Shown in pieces: positions 1-8,032 of a DNA stretch of 26,625 bases. Within the stretch, counting starts at the first letter, position 1. Every line of letters starts with the position of its first letter. Origin of the DNA: CAYZXU01 sp964482535 (GTDB taxonomy: Bacteria > Desulfobacterota > Desulfobacteria > Desulfobacterales > BuS5). The stretch lies in assembly GCA_964482535.1 (NCBI GenBank), contig CAYZXU010000021.1, positions 1 to 26,625 on the forward strand. Reading direction: 5' to 3'. The position numbers were made by a program, and so were the translations under genes. The notes beneath the pieces are model-generated. The model was not told the origin of the DNA, made no database searches, and worked only from the letters and a program-made list of their open reading frames with translations.

Positions 1-1561
1 TGATTGCATCAACACGGTTCGGAGTTTCAGCTTCCATTTCATCAACTATTTCAAGTATAACACATTTTGCATCTTCTATGATATGACCTGTTATATTTTT
101 AAACACAAAACCCTTTGAAATAATTTCCGGCCCGTATATAATAATTCCGGTTTCTTCGTCAAAGGCCATTTCAACCGTAACAATTCCGTCTTCGGACAGG
201 ATGCGTCTCTCCTTGAGCACGCTTCTTCCAATATCACCCACCCCTTTTCCGTCTATCAGGGTCCTTCCTGTGTGAACCGTTCCATTAATTCTTCCCCCTG
301 TTTCATCAAATTCAATGATCTGGCCGTCTTCAGCAAGGATAATATTATTTTCAGGGATTCCCGCCTCTTTGGCCAGCCTTGAATGAAGCACAAGGTGTCT
401 GAATTCTCCGTGAATAGGAATGAAATATTCAGGTTTTGTCAGGCTGATCATAAGTTTTAACTCTTCCCTGAAAGCATGGCCTGATATATGGATAGCAGAT
501 ATTTTTTCGTAAATTACGTCAGCCCCGAGCCTGTAGAAATTGTTGATAATCTTTGCTATGGCCTTCTCGTTGCCGGGAATGAATTTTGAAGAGAGGATAA
601 CCGTATCCCCTTTTTTTATTTTTATCTGTTTGTGGCTGCCTGCGGACATCCTGGCCAGAGACGACATCGGCTCACCCTGGCTTCCTGTGGTAATTATAAC
701 TATTTCATTATCAGGTATGTTTTTTACTTCATTAATATTTGCTCCCATCCCTTGGGGGATAGTAAGATAGCCGAGCTCCTTTGCAACGTTGACGCTGTTT
801 TCTATACTTCTTCCGTTTATAACTATTTTTTTGCCTTTTGAAGTTGCAAGATTAATAATCTGTTGTATACGTGCAACATTTGAAGCAAAAAGAGCTATTA
901 TTATACGACCGGTACATTCTGCTGTGACTTTTAAAAGTGTTTCGCTTATTTTTTTTGACGAAAGAGTATACCCTTCCTTTTCCACGTTAGTGGAATCGGA
1001 CAGCAGGGCAAGCACGCCCCGTTCGCCAAAAAGTGCAAATTTGTTAACATCGGTCAGCATACCGTTTGTGGAGGTATGAGATATTTTAAAATCTCCGGTA
1101 TGAATAATTGTCCCGACAGGTGTTTTTACAGCGATTCCCACACCATCAATAACACTGTGGCTTACCCTTATAAACTCAAGTTCGAAGGGTCCGAACCTGA
1201 GATTTTTTTCAGGAGATATCTCATATAATGATGTGGAAGCAAGAAGACCGTGTTCATGAAGCTTGTGCTTTATAATACCAAGGGTAAAAGGTGTTCCAAA
1301 AACAGGGAGGTTAATATTCTTGAGAAGATAAGGCAAGGCTCCGATATGATCTTCATGGGCATGGGTTAAAACAATACCTGCAAGAATAGATTTTTTTTGT
1401 TTAAGATAACTGAAATCCGGGATAACATAATCAACCCCAAGCATATAATCCTCAGGAAACATCAAACCGGAATCCACAATAAAAGCCGTGTCTTTATACT
1501 CAAAGACCATCATATTAAGTCCGATTTCACCCAGACCCCCTAATGGGATAATTTTTAGCAT
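1..1561 (-). CDS. rnj: Ribonuclease J (3' end beyond the window)
   Basis: Metallo-beta-lactamase/beta-CASP ribonuclease, expected to act on mRNA turnover and 5' end processing with both endonuclease and 5'-3' exonuclease activity (family knowledge). Read on the minus strand from the ATG at 1561, with an AAGGA ribosome site just upstream, the frame is open for 520 codons and leaves the window; the family is about 555 residues, so roughly the last 35 are missing. Visible: the N-terminal PLGGLGEIG motif (6-14), the metal-binding HAHEDH motif (67-72), His135 in the VSHSVID segment, Asp157 in HTGDF, and towards the C-terminus the beta-CASP motifs SGHA and PIHGE. It lies downstream of the two-component genes and the small unknown gene on the same strand, 117 bp after the latter. 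The family assignment is secure; whether it is the only RNase J in the genome cannot be seen. Confidence 0.93.
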   Translation of the reverse strand, partial: MLKIIPLGGLGEIGLNMMVFEYKDTAFIVDSGLMFPEDYMLGVDYVIPDFSYLKQKKSILAGIVLTHAHEDHIGALPYLLKNINLPVFGTPFTLGIIKHKLHEHGLLASTSLYEISPEKNLRFGPFELEFIRVSHSVIDGVGIAVKTPVGTIIHTGDFKISHTSTNGMLTDVNKFALFGERGVLALLSDSTNVEKEGYTLSSKKISETLLKVTAECTGRIIIALFASNVARIQQIINLATSKGKKIVINGRSIENSVNVAKELGYLTIPQGMGANINEVKNIPDNEIVIITTGSQGEPMSSLARMSAGSHKQIKIKKGDTVILSSKFIPGNEKAIAKIINNFYRLGADVIYEKISAIHISGHAFREELKLMISLTKPEYFIPIHGEFRHLVLHSRLAKEAGIPENNIILAEDGQIIEFDETGGRINGTVHTGRTLIDGKGVGDIGRSVLKERRILSEDGIVTVEMAFDEETGIIIYGPEIISKGFVFKNITGHIIEDAKCVILEIVDEMEAETPNRVDAI

Positions 1562-1678
1562 GTGTATCCTTATATTTTATATGTATGTAAAGAAAAAATA
1601 AAGTCTTACGCCCGCAATTTTTATAAGGGTAATGTTATTTAAGGAATAATGGGCGTGAATAAACCGTGGAAAAATAAT

Positions 1679-2011
1679 TTATATTATAACTCCAAGCTCG
1701 ATAAATATGGAGTCGACAAGGCTGATAATCCATTTAAATTGACTTTCATTTGCATAATTCATGCAGTCACATCGCATTTTGTTTTGAGTTCTTATCAGGA
1801 GTTCGCATGACAGACGATTTTCATCAAGCTGTATGCTGAAAACAAACGGCTGGCAGTCAACATGTTCAGCTTGAACATGGGAGAGTATCTCCTTTTTTAC
1901 AGGCACATGGTAAAGACCGTCAATGCCTGAATGACCGTATTTTTCATCAAAATAAGACTTTATTTTTTCATGGTCAGGCAACCTTAGTTCATCTATTACA
2001 TATTGTTTCAT
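1679..2011 (-). CDS. Conserved-looking small protein of unknown function
   Basis: A 110-residue protein I do not recognise. It has no membrane segment or signal peptide, so it is probably cytoplasmic. It is acidic and contains a CDCMNYA motif around residues 80-86 and another Cys at about 53, too few for a classical zinc ribbon. The C-terminal part (WIISLVDSIFIELGVII) is hydrophobic and looks like a helix packing on a sheet. The ATG at 2011 has no obvious Shine-Dalgarno sequence. It lies 67 bp after the response regulator and 117 bp before RNase J on the same strand, so it may share their transcript. No competing frame on either strand looks better, and the codon use resembles the neighbours. 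It is probably a real gene, with function unknown. Confidence 0.6.
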   Translation of the reverse strand: MKQYVIDELRLPDHEKIKSYFDEKYGHSGIDGLYHVPVKKEILSHVQAEHVDCQPFVFSIQLDENRLSCELLIRTQNKMRCDCMNYANESQFKWIISLVDSIFIELGVII

Positions 2012-2078
2012 AATTTTTTAATTTTTATCAGAAATCAATACAACAAGCAAGCTGATTATTTAATAAAGAAATTTCCTT

Positions 2079-2795
2079 TTAATGATCAAAAATATATCCC
2101 ACGGAGCGAATACTCTTAAAATATACCGGTTTTTTAGGGTTTTCCTCAAAATATTTTCTGAACCGGACAATAAAATTATCCACTGTTCTTGATGTGATTT
2201 TTCCTGAATAACCCCAGCCAATCTCCAGCAGTCTGCTCCGTGAAAGCGGTTTGCCGCGGTTTGCAATAAAGAGTTTAAGCAGTTTAATCTCCTGTTCAGT
2301 TAAAACAACTCTTCCTTTTTTGCAGTTTGCTGACAAGGTATTAAAGTCAATTATATTGCTGCCGAAAGAATATATGTTTAATGAAATATCGTTTTTATTT
2401 GTACCGGCTTCATGATCCTTTTTATACCATGATGTTTTGGTAAGGAGCCGTTCAACCCTGAGTAAAAATTCTTCAAGATTAAAGGGCTTTGAAATATAAT
2501 CATCCACGCCGAATGCAAGACCTTTTATCTTATCGTCAGAAGCGTTTCTCGCAGAAAGTATTAATATGGGCAGGCGTTCATCTTCAAGGCGTATGTTCTG
2601 AAGCACGGAAAGCCCGTTCATCCCTGGAAGCATTATATCCAATACTATTAAATCAGGATTCAGCTCTTTCCACTTCTGAAGACCTGAAACACCTGTTTGG
2701 GCAATATGCACATCATAGCCTGAGAGGGAGAGGTTCAGCTTCAGACCCTGGGCAATATGGTTGTCATCTTCAATTATAAGTATTGATTTTTTCAT
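2079..2795 (-). CDS. OmpR/PhoB-type response regulator
   Basis: DNA-binding response regulator of 238 residues, partner of the kinase just upstream. The receiver domain spans about 4-115, with the acidic pair Asp10/Asp11, the phosphoacceptor Asp53 (VLDIMLPG), Ser81 as switch residue and Lys103-Pro104. A linker of about 25 residues follows, then a winged-helix domain (about 140-238) with the typical LTEQEIKLLKLF and SRTVDNFIVRFRKYFE segments. The start overlaps the end of the kinase gene by 26 bp, which indicates translational coupling in one operon. The regulon is not deducible from the sequence; downstream on the same strand are the unknown 110-residue gene and RNase J. Confidence 0.93.
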   Translation of the reverse strand: MKKSILIIEDDNHIAQGLKLNLSLSGYDVHIAQTGVSGLQKWKELNPDLIVLDIMLPGMNGLSVLQNIRLEDERLPILILSARNASDDKIKGLAFGVDDYISKPFNLEEFLLRVERLLTKTSWYKKDHEAGTNKNDISLNIYSFGSNIIDFNTLSANCKKGRVVLTEQEIKLLKLFIANRGKPLSRSRLLEIGWGYSGKITSRTVDNFIVRFRKYFEENPKKPVYFKSIRSVGYIFDH

Positions 2796-3753
2796 ATTTT
2801 TTTTTATTGTCGGGCAAAATCAGAGTGAAAACAGATCCTGTACTGTTTTCATTATTTTTGGCCATAACCTTCCCTCTATGAATTTTCGCTATTGTTTGCA
2901 CAAGGGAAAGGCCAAGTCCCGTGCCTTGGGCAGATATATGGGCAGATTTTTCGCTCTGGTAAAACTTTCTGAAAATTTTTTTTGTTTCGTCTTTATTCAA
3001 GCCTATGCCGTTATCTATAAACAAAATGAGCAGCTTTTTTTCCTTAAATTGAAATTCGATATTAATTTCAGGAATTTTTGATTCATTATATTTGACTGCG
3101 TTGGTCATTATGTTCATTAAAAGCATTTCAAATAATGGCAAGTTGATACGATATAATAAGGGTTTGTTCAAGCTTTTATGAATTTTAATTTTACAGTCAT
3201 GAAAAAGATGCTTGTTGCTTTTGAGGAAACGCTCAATTGTTTTAATAAGATCTGTTTGTACGAATTCTTTTTTATAGCTCTTGCTTTCAATTTTTGCCAG
3301 GTTGAGAATGCTGTTAATATTCTCGGAAAGTCTGTTTACATCTGAAAGCATAAAATCTAAATATTTTATCCTGTCCGGTCTCGGGAGATTATACTTTTTC
3401 ATTGTTTCAAGATAAAGTTTTAATGAAGTTACAGGCGTTTTAAGCTCATGGGTAAAATTATTAATAAAATTGTGCTGTAGTCTGTATAGCTGCAGAATTT
3501 TATGATTATATACAAAAATAATAGAAATTCCCATGAGTATAATTCCAACCAGCAGTGAAAGCACCAGAATAACAACCCATGTCTGGGGTTCAAGAATCTG
3601 ATCAGGGTCTATATTGAAGTTATGCACAAGGCTTTTCAGCAGATTGCTGGCCTCTATATACCAGTATATATATAAAAAAAGAGAAGTGCTCAAAGCTGTG
3701 ATGGAAAAGACCATTATGATTATGGGATTAAACAGCCATTTAGTTTTATTCAT
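2770..3753 (-). CDS. Membrane sensor histidine kinase
   Basis: Histidine kinase of 327 residues that should phosphorylate the adjacent response regulator. Two membrane helices (about 10-32 and 58-82) enclose a periplasmic loop of only about 25 residues, so there is no room for a folded ligand-binding domain; signal detection is likely within the membrane or through a partner protein (inference). No HAMP domain is evident. The DHp H-box is at 100-107 with phosphoacceptor His102 (FTHELKTP). The ATPase domain has an N-box (214-223, NIMTNAVKYN), G1 (DNGIGL, 247-252), F-box (IFRKFYQS) and G2 (GTGLGLSL, 277-284). It is the first gene of the minus-strand unit and diverges from the 605-residue gene across 179 bp. 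Confidence 0.92.
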   Translation of the reverse strand: MNKTKWLFNPIIIMVFSITALSTSLFLYIYWYIEASNLLKSLVHNFNIDPDQILEPQTWVVILVLSLLVGIILMGISIIFVYNHKILQLYRLQHNFINNFTHELKTPVTSLKLYLETMKKYNLPRPDRIKYLDFMLSDVNRLSENINSILNLAKIESKSYKKEFVQTDLIKTIERFLKSNKHLFHDCKIKIHKSLNKPLLYRINLPLFEMLLMNIMTNAVKYNESKIPEINIEFQFKEKKLLILFIDNGIGLNKDETKKIFRKFYQSEKSAHISAQGTGLGLSLVQTIAKIHRGKVMAKNNENSTGSVFTLILPDNKKKYEKINTYN

Positions 3754-3794
3754 TTTTTAAAATCGCTTTCAATGTAAAACTTTTGTAAATTTAT

Positions 3795-3818
3795 AAAGAT
3801 AACTGTATTTTTATCTTT
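3795..3818. repeat. 8-bp perfect inverted repeat in the divergent intergenic region
   Basis: AAAGATAA (3795-3802) and TTATCTTT (3811-3818) form a perfect inverted repeat with an 8-nt spacer, 42 bp upstream of the kinase start and 114 bp upstream of the divergent gene. It could be an operator for either gene. A run of T follows on the plus strand, but there is no upstream plus-strand gene to terminate. In AT-rich DNA such a repeat may be chance. Confidence 0.3.
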
Positions 3819-3932
3819 TTTTAGAATAGGGTAGATTCTGCTTTCGGTTGTTTTTTTTAATGAATTGGCGTAATGTTTGCATTTGCTTATTATCATTAAT
3901 TTTTATTTTTTGAATTTAAATATATAAAAAAT

Positions 3933-5750
3933 ATGACAAAGTATCATCATTTATTTCATATTCCTGTTATGGGAACCGGTCATTCAGTTGACACGCCTGT
4001 ACGTGTGGCGCACCTTGGCATTTCGTCGGTAATCTCACTTGTAGACGACCTGTTGCTTGAAAGAATCAGAAAATTTTATTCTGATAAATTTAATCTTTCT
4101 TATAGCAGAATATCCGCAAATGAGAAAGACGGCAGGGCTAAAAGGATTACTGCGTATTTTGAAGCAGTAAAAAGCATCGTCAATATTAAGATTAAGGCTC
4201 TTAAAGAGCAGCCTTTTTTTGAAAATAACGATAAAAAAAGGTATTTTGAGCTGCTTCCTGATGAATCCCCGTTAAAAGATCTTTATAAAAAACTTTTTAA
4301 CATGAAACCCTGTCCTGAAAGGGAAGTTCTGGAAAAGGAGCTTACGCAGGAGATTGCGCCGGGGTCCATAGATGCTAATATTATGGTAAAGCTGGATAGA
4401 AAAAATTTTACTGCTGACGGCGAACCATTGCCTGAAGAGTTCAGCGATGCAAAATCTGCATTAAGGGGTTTTGCAAAAAGCAGTCTTGATTCTTCCATGG
4501 TTTTTTCAGCGGGGTTAAACAAGGGGCTTTTCAAGTATATAACCGGTTTTCCTGATTTTTACAGGAATAAAGAAGGTGAGATAAAGAAAAAAATTATCCT
4601 CAAGGTAAGTGACTTCCGATCAGCATTGGTGCAGGGCAGGTTTCTGGCCAAGATGGGCATTGAGGTTTATGAATATCGTCTTGAATCAGGCTTAAACTGC
4701 GGAGGTCATGCGTTTTCTTCCAACGGTAGGCTGCTTCCTTTTATACTTCAGGAATTTAAGGTGAAAAGGAGTGAGCTCTTTGATGAGCTTCAGCCCCTTA
4801 TTAAAAAATATTATAAAAAAACAGGGCTCAAATATCCTGATTCCGCTTTAATTAGTCCCCCCCTTGTTACTGTACAGGGAGGTATCGGCATTAATGGCGA
4901 GATGCTCAGGCTTATGGATTATTTCGGGATAGACCGCACCGGCTGGGCGACTCCGTTTCTTCTTGTTCCTGAAGCAACATGTGTTGATAATGAAACCAGG
5001 CGGTTGCTTGGCAGCTCTGATGCCGAAGAACTTTATTTAAGCAATGTTTCTCCCCTCGGTATTTCTTTTAATAATATTCACGGCACAGGTTCTGAAATTC
5101 AGACAAATAAAATGATAAAGGAAGGCAAGCCAGGTTCCTTATGCCCCAAGGGATTTTTAAAATCAAACATAGAGTTTTCAGAAAAACCGATTTGTACGGC
5201 TTCAAATGAATATCAGCAAAAGAAGATAGAAGAGGTCAATTCCCTTTCAATTTCTAAAGAAGAGAAAAAAAATTTCAGGAGAAAGATTACGGAAAAAACA
5301 TGCATCTGCAGTCATCTCGGCAATGGAGCTCTTATAAATCTTGGTATTGCCAGGGGAAAAAACTTTCCCCAGTCAATCTGCCCGGGTCCAAACATTGCCT
5401 GGTTTGACAGGGATTATAGTTTAGAGGAGATGATCGATCATATATACGGAAGAAGGTCTTCCCTGGTTTCTGAAAAAAGGCCGCATATGTTTGCAAAAGA
5501 GATTGAACTTTATATGGATTTTTTTGAAAAAGAGGTGAAAAAAACAGCGGCTTCACCAAGAGAAATTAAATCCTTAAATGAATTTAAAACCAATCTTGAA
5601 ATTGGGATGGATTTTTGTTTTAAAATAGCCCAGGGAAAGCCATATAAGGGAGAGAACCTTGCTTCCCTTTCCACATGTGTTAAAAAACAAAAGAGACGCC
5701 TTAATTCTATTTGCATTAATCTTGAAAAAAAGATAAGTCTAAAAAATTAA
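3933..5750 (+). CDS. Nitronate-monooxygenase-like TIM-barrel protein with Cys-rich C-terminal part
   Basis: A 605-residue soluble protein. The N-terminal segment (IPVMGTGHSVDTPVRVAHLG, 10-29) resembles the first strand and loop of nitronate monooxygenase/FabK-type flavin TIM barrels. A GLNCGGHAF motif at 253-261 resembles the family's GGH flavin motif. The segment around 313-349 (VTVQGGIG, then GWATPFLLVPEA) resembles the GGI and GTRF strands that hold FMN phosphate. These similarities were judged by eye. Long charged inserts (about 40-225) separate the first motif from the rest. The C-terminal half holds Cys404, 421, 457, 459 and 483, possibly binding metal or an Fe-S cluster. The ATG lacks a Shine-Dalgarno sequence, but starting later would remove the N-terminal motif. 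It stands alone between intergenic regions of about 180 bp. Substrate unknown. Confidence 0.6.
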   Translation: MTKYHHLFHIPVMGTGHSVDTPVRVAHLGISSVISLVDDLLLERIRKFYSDKFNLSYSRISANEKDGRAKRITAYFEAVKSIVNIKIKALKEQPFFENNDKKRYFELLPDESPLKDLYKKLFNMKPCPEREVLEKELTQEIAPGSIDANIMVKLDRKNFTADGEPLPEEFSDAKSALRGFAKSSLDSSMVFSAGLNKGLFKYITGFPDFYRNKEGEIKKKIILKVSDFRSALVQGRFLAKMGIEVYEYRLESGLNCGGHAFSSNGRLLPFILQEFKVKRSELFDELQPLIKKYYKKTGLKYPDSALISPPLVTVQGGIGINGEMLRLMDYFGIDRTGWATPFLLVPEATCVDNETRRLLGSSDAEELYLSNVSPLGISFNNIHGTGSEIQTNKMIKEGKPGSLCPKGFLKSNIEFSEKPICTASNEYQQKKIEEVNSLSISKEEKKNFRRKITEKTCICSHLGNGALINLGIARGKNFPQSICPGPNIAWFDRDYSLEEMIDHIYGRRSSLVSEKRPHMFAKEIELYMDFFEKEVKKTAASPREIKSLNEFKTNLEIGMDFCFKIAQGKPYKGENLASLSTCVKKQKRRLNSICINLEKKISLKN

Positions 5751-5928
5751 TAAACTCCTCAAAACGTAAAAAACAAATTTTTTATACGCTACAGGTTGTT
5801 ACTGAATGAAAATTTTTCAAGTTCTTTTTTCAAGTTTTGGGCGGAAAATTAATTTAATCACTTTGCATATATGTAGAAATTGGACACATTAGCGTTTTAT
5901 AACAGCCTGTCAATTGTTAATGTAAAAT

Positions 5929-6738
5929 ATGGATAGAGAAGCGCTCTGGCATATACTGAGAAGAGAGTACAGGTATAATACCCCCTCCAACCGATCTTTT
6001 TTTGATGTTTATATTCCTGTTGTTTCAACCCTTGCCTATTATCTCCGGATAATTATTGTCATACTTAAAGGCAGTTTTTTTGCAACAATTGGAAAGTATG
6101 ACAGAAAAAGATGGGCAAACTCATCTGTGGGCATTCTAAACGCAGTGGAGATTTCGGGAGGGAAGTGGCATATTTCCGGTATTAAGGGGTTGGCGAAAAA
6201 TAATGGTCCTGTAGTCTATGTCGCAAATCATATGAGTATGATAGATACCTTTATTTTTCCCTGCCTGATTCTGCAATTTCATGATGCTACCTTTGTATTA
6301 AAAGAGATCTTGCTTAAGTACCCTTTTTTTGGCAGGCTCCTGAAAGCGATTAACCCTATAGCAGTGTCGAGAAAAAATCCAAGACAGGATTTGAAAACTG
6401 TGCTGAATAAAGGTACAAGTCTGATTTCACAGGGCTATTCAATAATAATATTTCCACAATCCACAAGAAGTGAAGTTTTTGATGCTTCTTTATTTAATTC
6501 ACTGGGGGTTAAGCTCGCAGGTAGGGCAGGGGTGCCAGTTGTTCCGGTTGCCCTGAAGACTGATTTTTATGTGAAGGGGAAATTTATAAAAGGCTTTGGC
6601 AGTATTTCTCCGGGAAAATCCCTGCATGCAAAGTTCGGGGATCCTATCCCTGTTGATTCCAATACCCGGGAAGTCAATCAAAAAGTAATCAGTTTTATAT
6701 CTGATAATCTTAAAGAATGGGGCTGCCGGGTTAAATAA
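5929..6738 (+). CDS. PlsC-type 1-acyl-glycerol-phosphate acyltransferase family protein
   Basis: LPLAT-family acyltransferase of 269 residues, expected to transfer an acyl chain to a lysophospholipid or similar acceptor at the inner membrane. A hydrophobic segment at about 30-55 could anchor it. Motif I, NHMSMID (100-106), keeps the catalytic HX4D pair His101/Asp106. Motif II is FPQSTRS (175-181), where most PlsC enzymes have FPEGTRS, so the Glu is Gln. Motif IV-like GVPVVPVALKT lies at 201-211. The acceptor may therefore differ from lysophosphatidate. There is no clear ribosome site before the ATG at 5929, and the start is supported mainly by the lack of a better one. It stands alone, with a minus-strand tRNA just downstream. 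Confidence 0.82.
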   Translation: MDREALWHILRREYRYNTPSNRSFFDVYIPVVSTLAYYLRIIIVILKGSFFATIGKYDRKRWANSSVGILNAVEISGGKWHISGIKGLAKNNGPVVYVANHMSMIDTFIFPCLILQFHDATFVLKEILLKYPFFGRLLKAINPIAVSRKNPRQDLKTVLNKGTSLISQGYSIIIFPQSTRSEVFDASLFNSLGVKLAGRAGVPVVPVALKTDFYVKGKFIKGFGSISPGKSLHAKFGDPIPVDSNTREVNQKVISFISDNLKEWGCRVK

Positions 6739-6774
6739 CAAGACTTCTGCATTTTTTCACCGGTTAATTTCAAG

Positions 6775-6851
<77 letters not shown>

Positions 6852-6863
6852 ACACTTCCTGCT

Positions 6864-6892
6864 TTTATAATTCTTTAAAAATGTTATGTCAA
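6864..6892 (-). promoter_or_regulatory. Sigma70-type promoter of tRNA-Pro
   Basis: On the minus strand a consensus -35 TTGACA (6892-6887) is followed after 17 bp by TATAAA (6869-6864). The start point would fall near 6857, about 6 nt before the mature tRNA 5' end. Perfect -35, near-perfect -10 and ideal spacing support it. Confidence 0.8.
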
Positions 6893-6907
6893 TAATATTT
6901 CAATCAT

Positions 6908-6973
6908 CTGGGTTAATGTTCTGGGTTAATGTTCTGGGTTAATGTTTTGGGTTAATGTTTTGGGGTTAATATT
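6908..6973. repeat. Tandem repeat, 13-bp unit, about five copies
   Basis: Three identical 13-bp units (CTGGGTTAATGTT at 6908-6946), then one with a single change (6947-6959) and one diverged 14-bp unit (6960-6973). It lies immediately upstream of the tRNA-Pro promoter on one side and the ldcA upstream region on the other. It is not coding in any sensible frame. It is most likely slippage-generated, and a protein-binding role is only a possibility. Confidence 0.9.
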
Positions 6974-6987
6974 TTTTAAAATTTATT

Positions 6988-7016
6988 TTGCAAAAAAAAA
7001 TAATAAGGATTATCAA
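6988..7016 (+). promoter_or_regulatory. Possible promoter of the LD-carboxypeptidase/cell-wall cluster
   Basis: TTGCAA (6988-6993) and TATCAA (7011-7016), spaced 17 bp, lie 54 bp before the ldcA start in very AT-rich DNA. This is the best match I see in this gap, but the hexamers are imperfect. Confidence 0.25.
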
Positions 7017-7069
7017 AAAACAGGTAACATAAATTTTAATTTATCTGATTATTCTTCATTCCTATTGCC

Positions 7070-8032
7070 ATGGCTGAAATTTATACAAAAAAAAAAGATC
7101 TGCTGATACCCGAAAGATTAATGCCCCGAGATGTAATAGGCATAGCTGCGCCTGCAAGCCCCTTTGATGTCTCTAAATTTTATAAGGGTATAAAAGAGAT
7201 TGAATCCATGGGATTTAAGACAAATATTTATGATGATCTTTTTGAAACAAAAGGATACCTTGCAGGTTCTGACAGGCACAGGGCTGATTTACTGAACAGA
7301 CTTTTTGAAGATAAAGAGATTGATGCAATAATTTGCGCCAGGGGGGGCTTCGGCTCGTTAAAGATACTTCCACTGATCAATTATGAAATAATAGAGAAAA
7401 ATCCGAAAATTTTTATTGGATTCAGTGATGTGACGGCTCTTTTGACTTCCATCTATTTTAAATGCGGGCTTATAACCTTTCATGGACCAATGGTAGCAAC
7501 ATTGGCTCAAAACTCTCAGGTTTCAAAGGAGAGCCTTTTTTCAACCCTTAGATCAGATGGGGAATTTAAAATTGTAGCTGATAATGGAGTAGTTATTAAT
7601 AAGGGAAGAACATCTGCTCCTGTCTGTGGGGGTAATCTTGCCACATTGTGTCATACTATCGGCACTTTTTTTGAGCCTGATTTTAGCGGTCACATCCTTT
7701 TTTTGGAAGAGTATGGCGAGGCTCCCTATAGAATCGACAGGATGCTGACACAAATGAAGCTTTCGGGATGTTTTGACGGCATTGCAGGGCTTGCCCTTGG
7801 CACATTTAAGAGTTGCGGTGATTTTAAAAATATTATTAAAATAATTAATAATATTTTTTCGGACTTTGACATACCTGTACTGTCAGGGTTTGATATAGGG
7901 CATGGTTATAATAATTTAACTGTTCCGGTTGGGGTCAGGGCAGAACTTGATACAGACAAAAGAATGCTTTTGTTCCATAAGGCTTCAAATAACTTTTTAA
8001 ATACTTGTATACTGCAAAATGAAACATGTTGA
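7070..8032 (+). CDS. ldcA: LD-carboxypeptidase (peptidase family S66)
   Basis: Serine peptidase of 320 residues that releases the terminal D-Ala from muropeptide tetrapeptides during peptidoglycan recycling (family knowledge). No signal peptide is present, as expected for the cytoplasmic enzyme. The start region IGIAAPASP (23-31) and the loop ARGGFGS (90-96) are typical. The catalytic triad can be placed at Ser119 in GFSD, Glu213 in FLEE and His278 in DIGHGYNN. There is no convincing ribosome site before the ATG at 7070; Met18 (7121) is an alternative but would cut off part of the usual LLIPERL N-terminal strand. Its end overlaps the following serine hydrolase gene by 14 bp, so the two are coupled, consistent with joint action on cell-wall fragments. 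Confidence 0.9.
   Translation: MAEIYTKKKDLLIPERLMPRDVIGIAAPASPFDVSKFYKGIKEIESMGFKTNIYDDLFETKGYLAGSDRHRADLLNRLFEDKEIDAIICARGGFGSLKILPLINYEIIEKNPKIFIGFSDVTALLTSIYFKCGLITFHGPMVATLAQNSQVSKESLFSTLRSDGEFKIVADNGVVINKGRTSAPVCGGNLATLCHTIGTFFEPDFSGHILFLEEYGEAPYRIDRMLTQMKLSGCFDGIAGLALGTFKSCGDFKNIIKIINNIFSDFDIPVLSGFDIGHGYNNLTVPVGVRAELDTDKRMLLFHKASNNFLNTCILQNETC

Noticed and set aside
540..1079. Several plus-strand open frames of 69-96 codons near the left end
   Set aside because: They lie antisense to RNase J, whose motifs are clear, and show no recognisable protein features.
1608..1656. ACGCCC...GGGCGT inverted repeat before RNase J
   Set aside because: The arms are only 6 bp and 37 bp apart with no T tract, so it is not convincing as a terminator or operator.
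6908..6973. CRISPR array
   Set aside because: The 13-bp units are directly adjacent with no spacers, so this is a simple tandem repeat.
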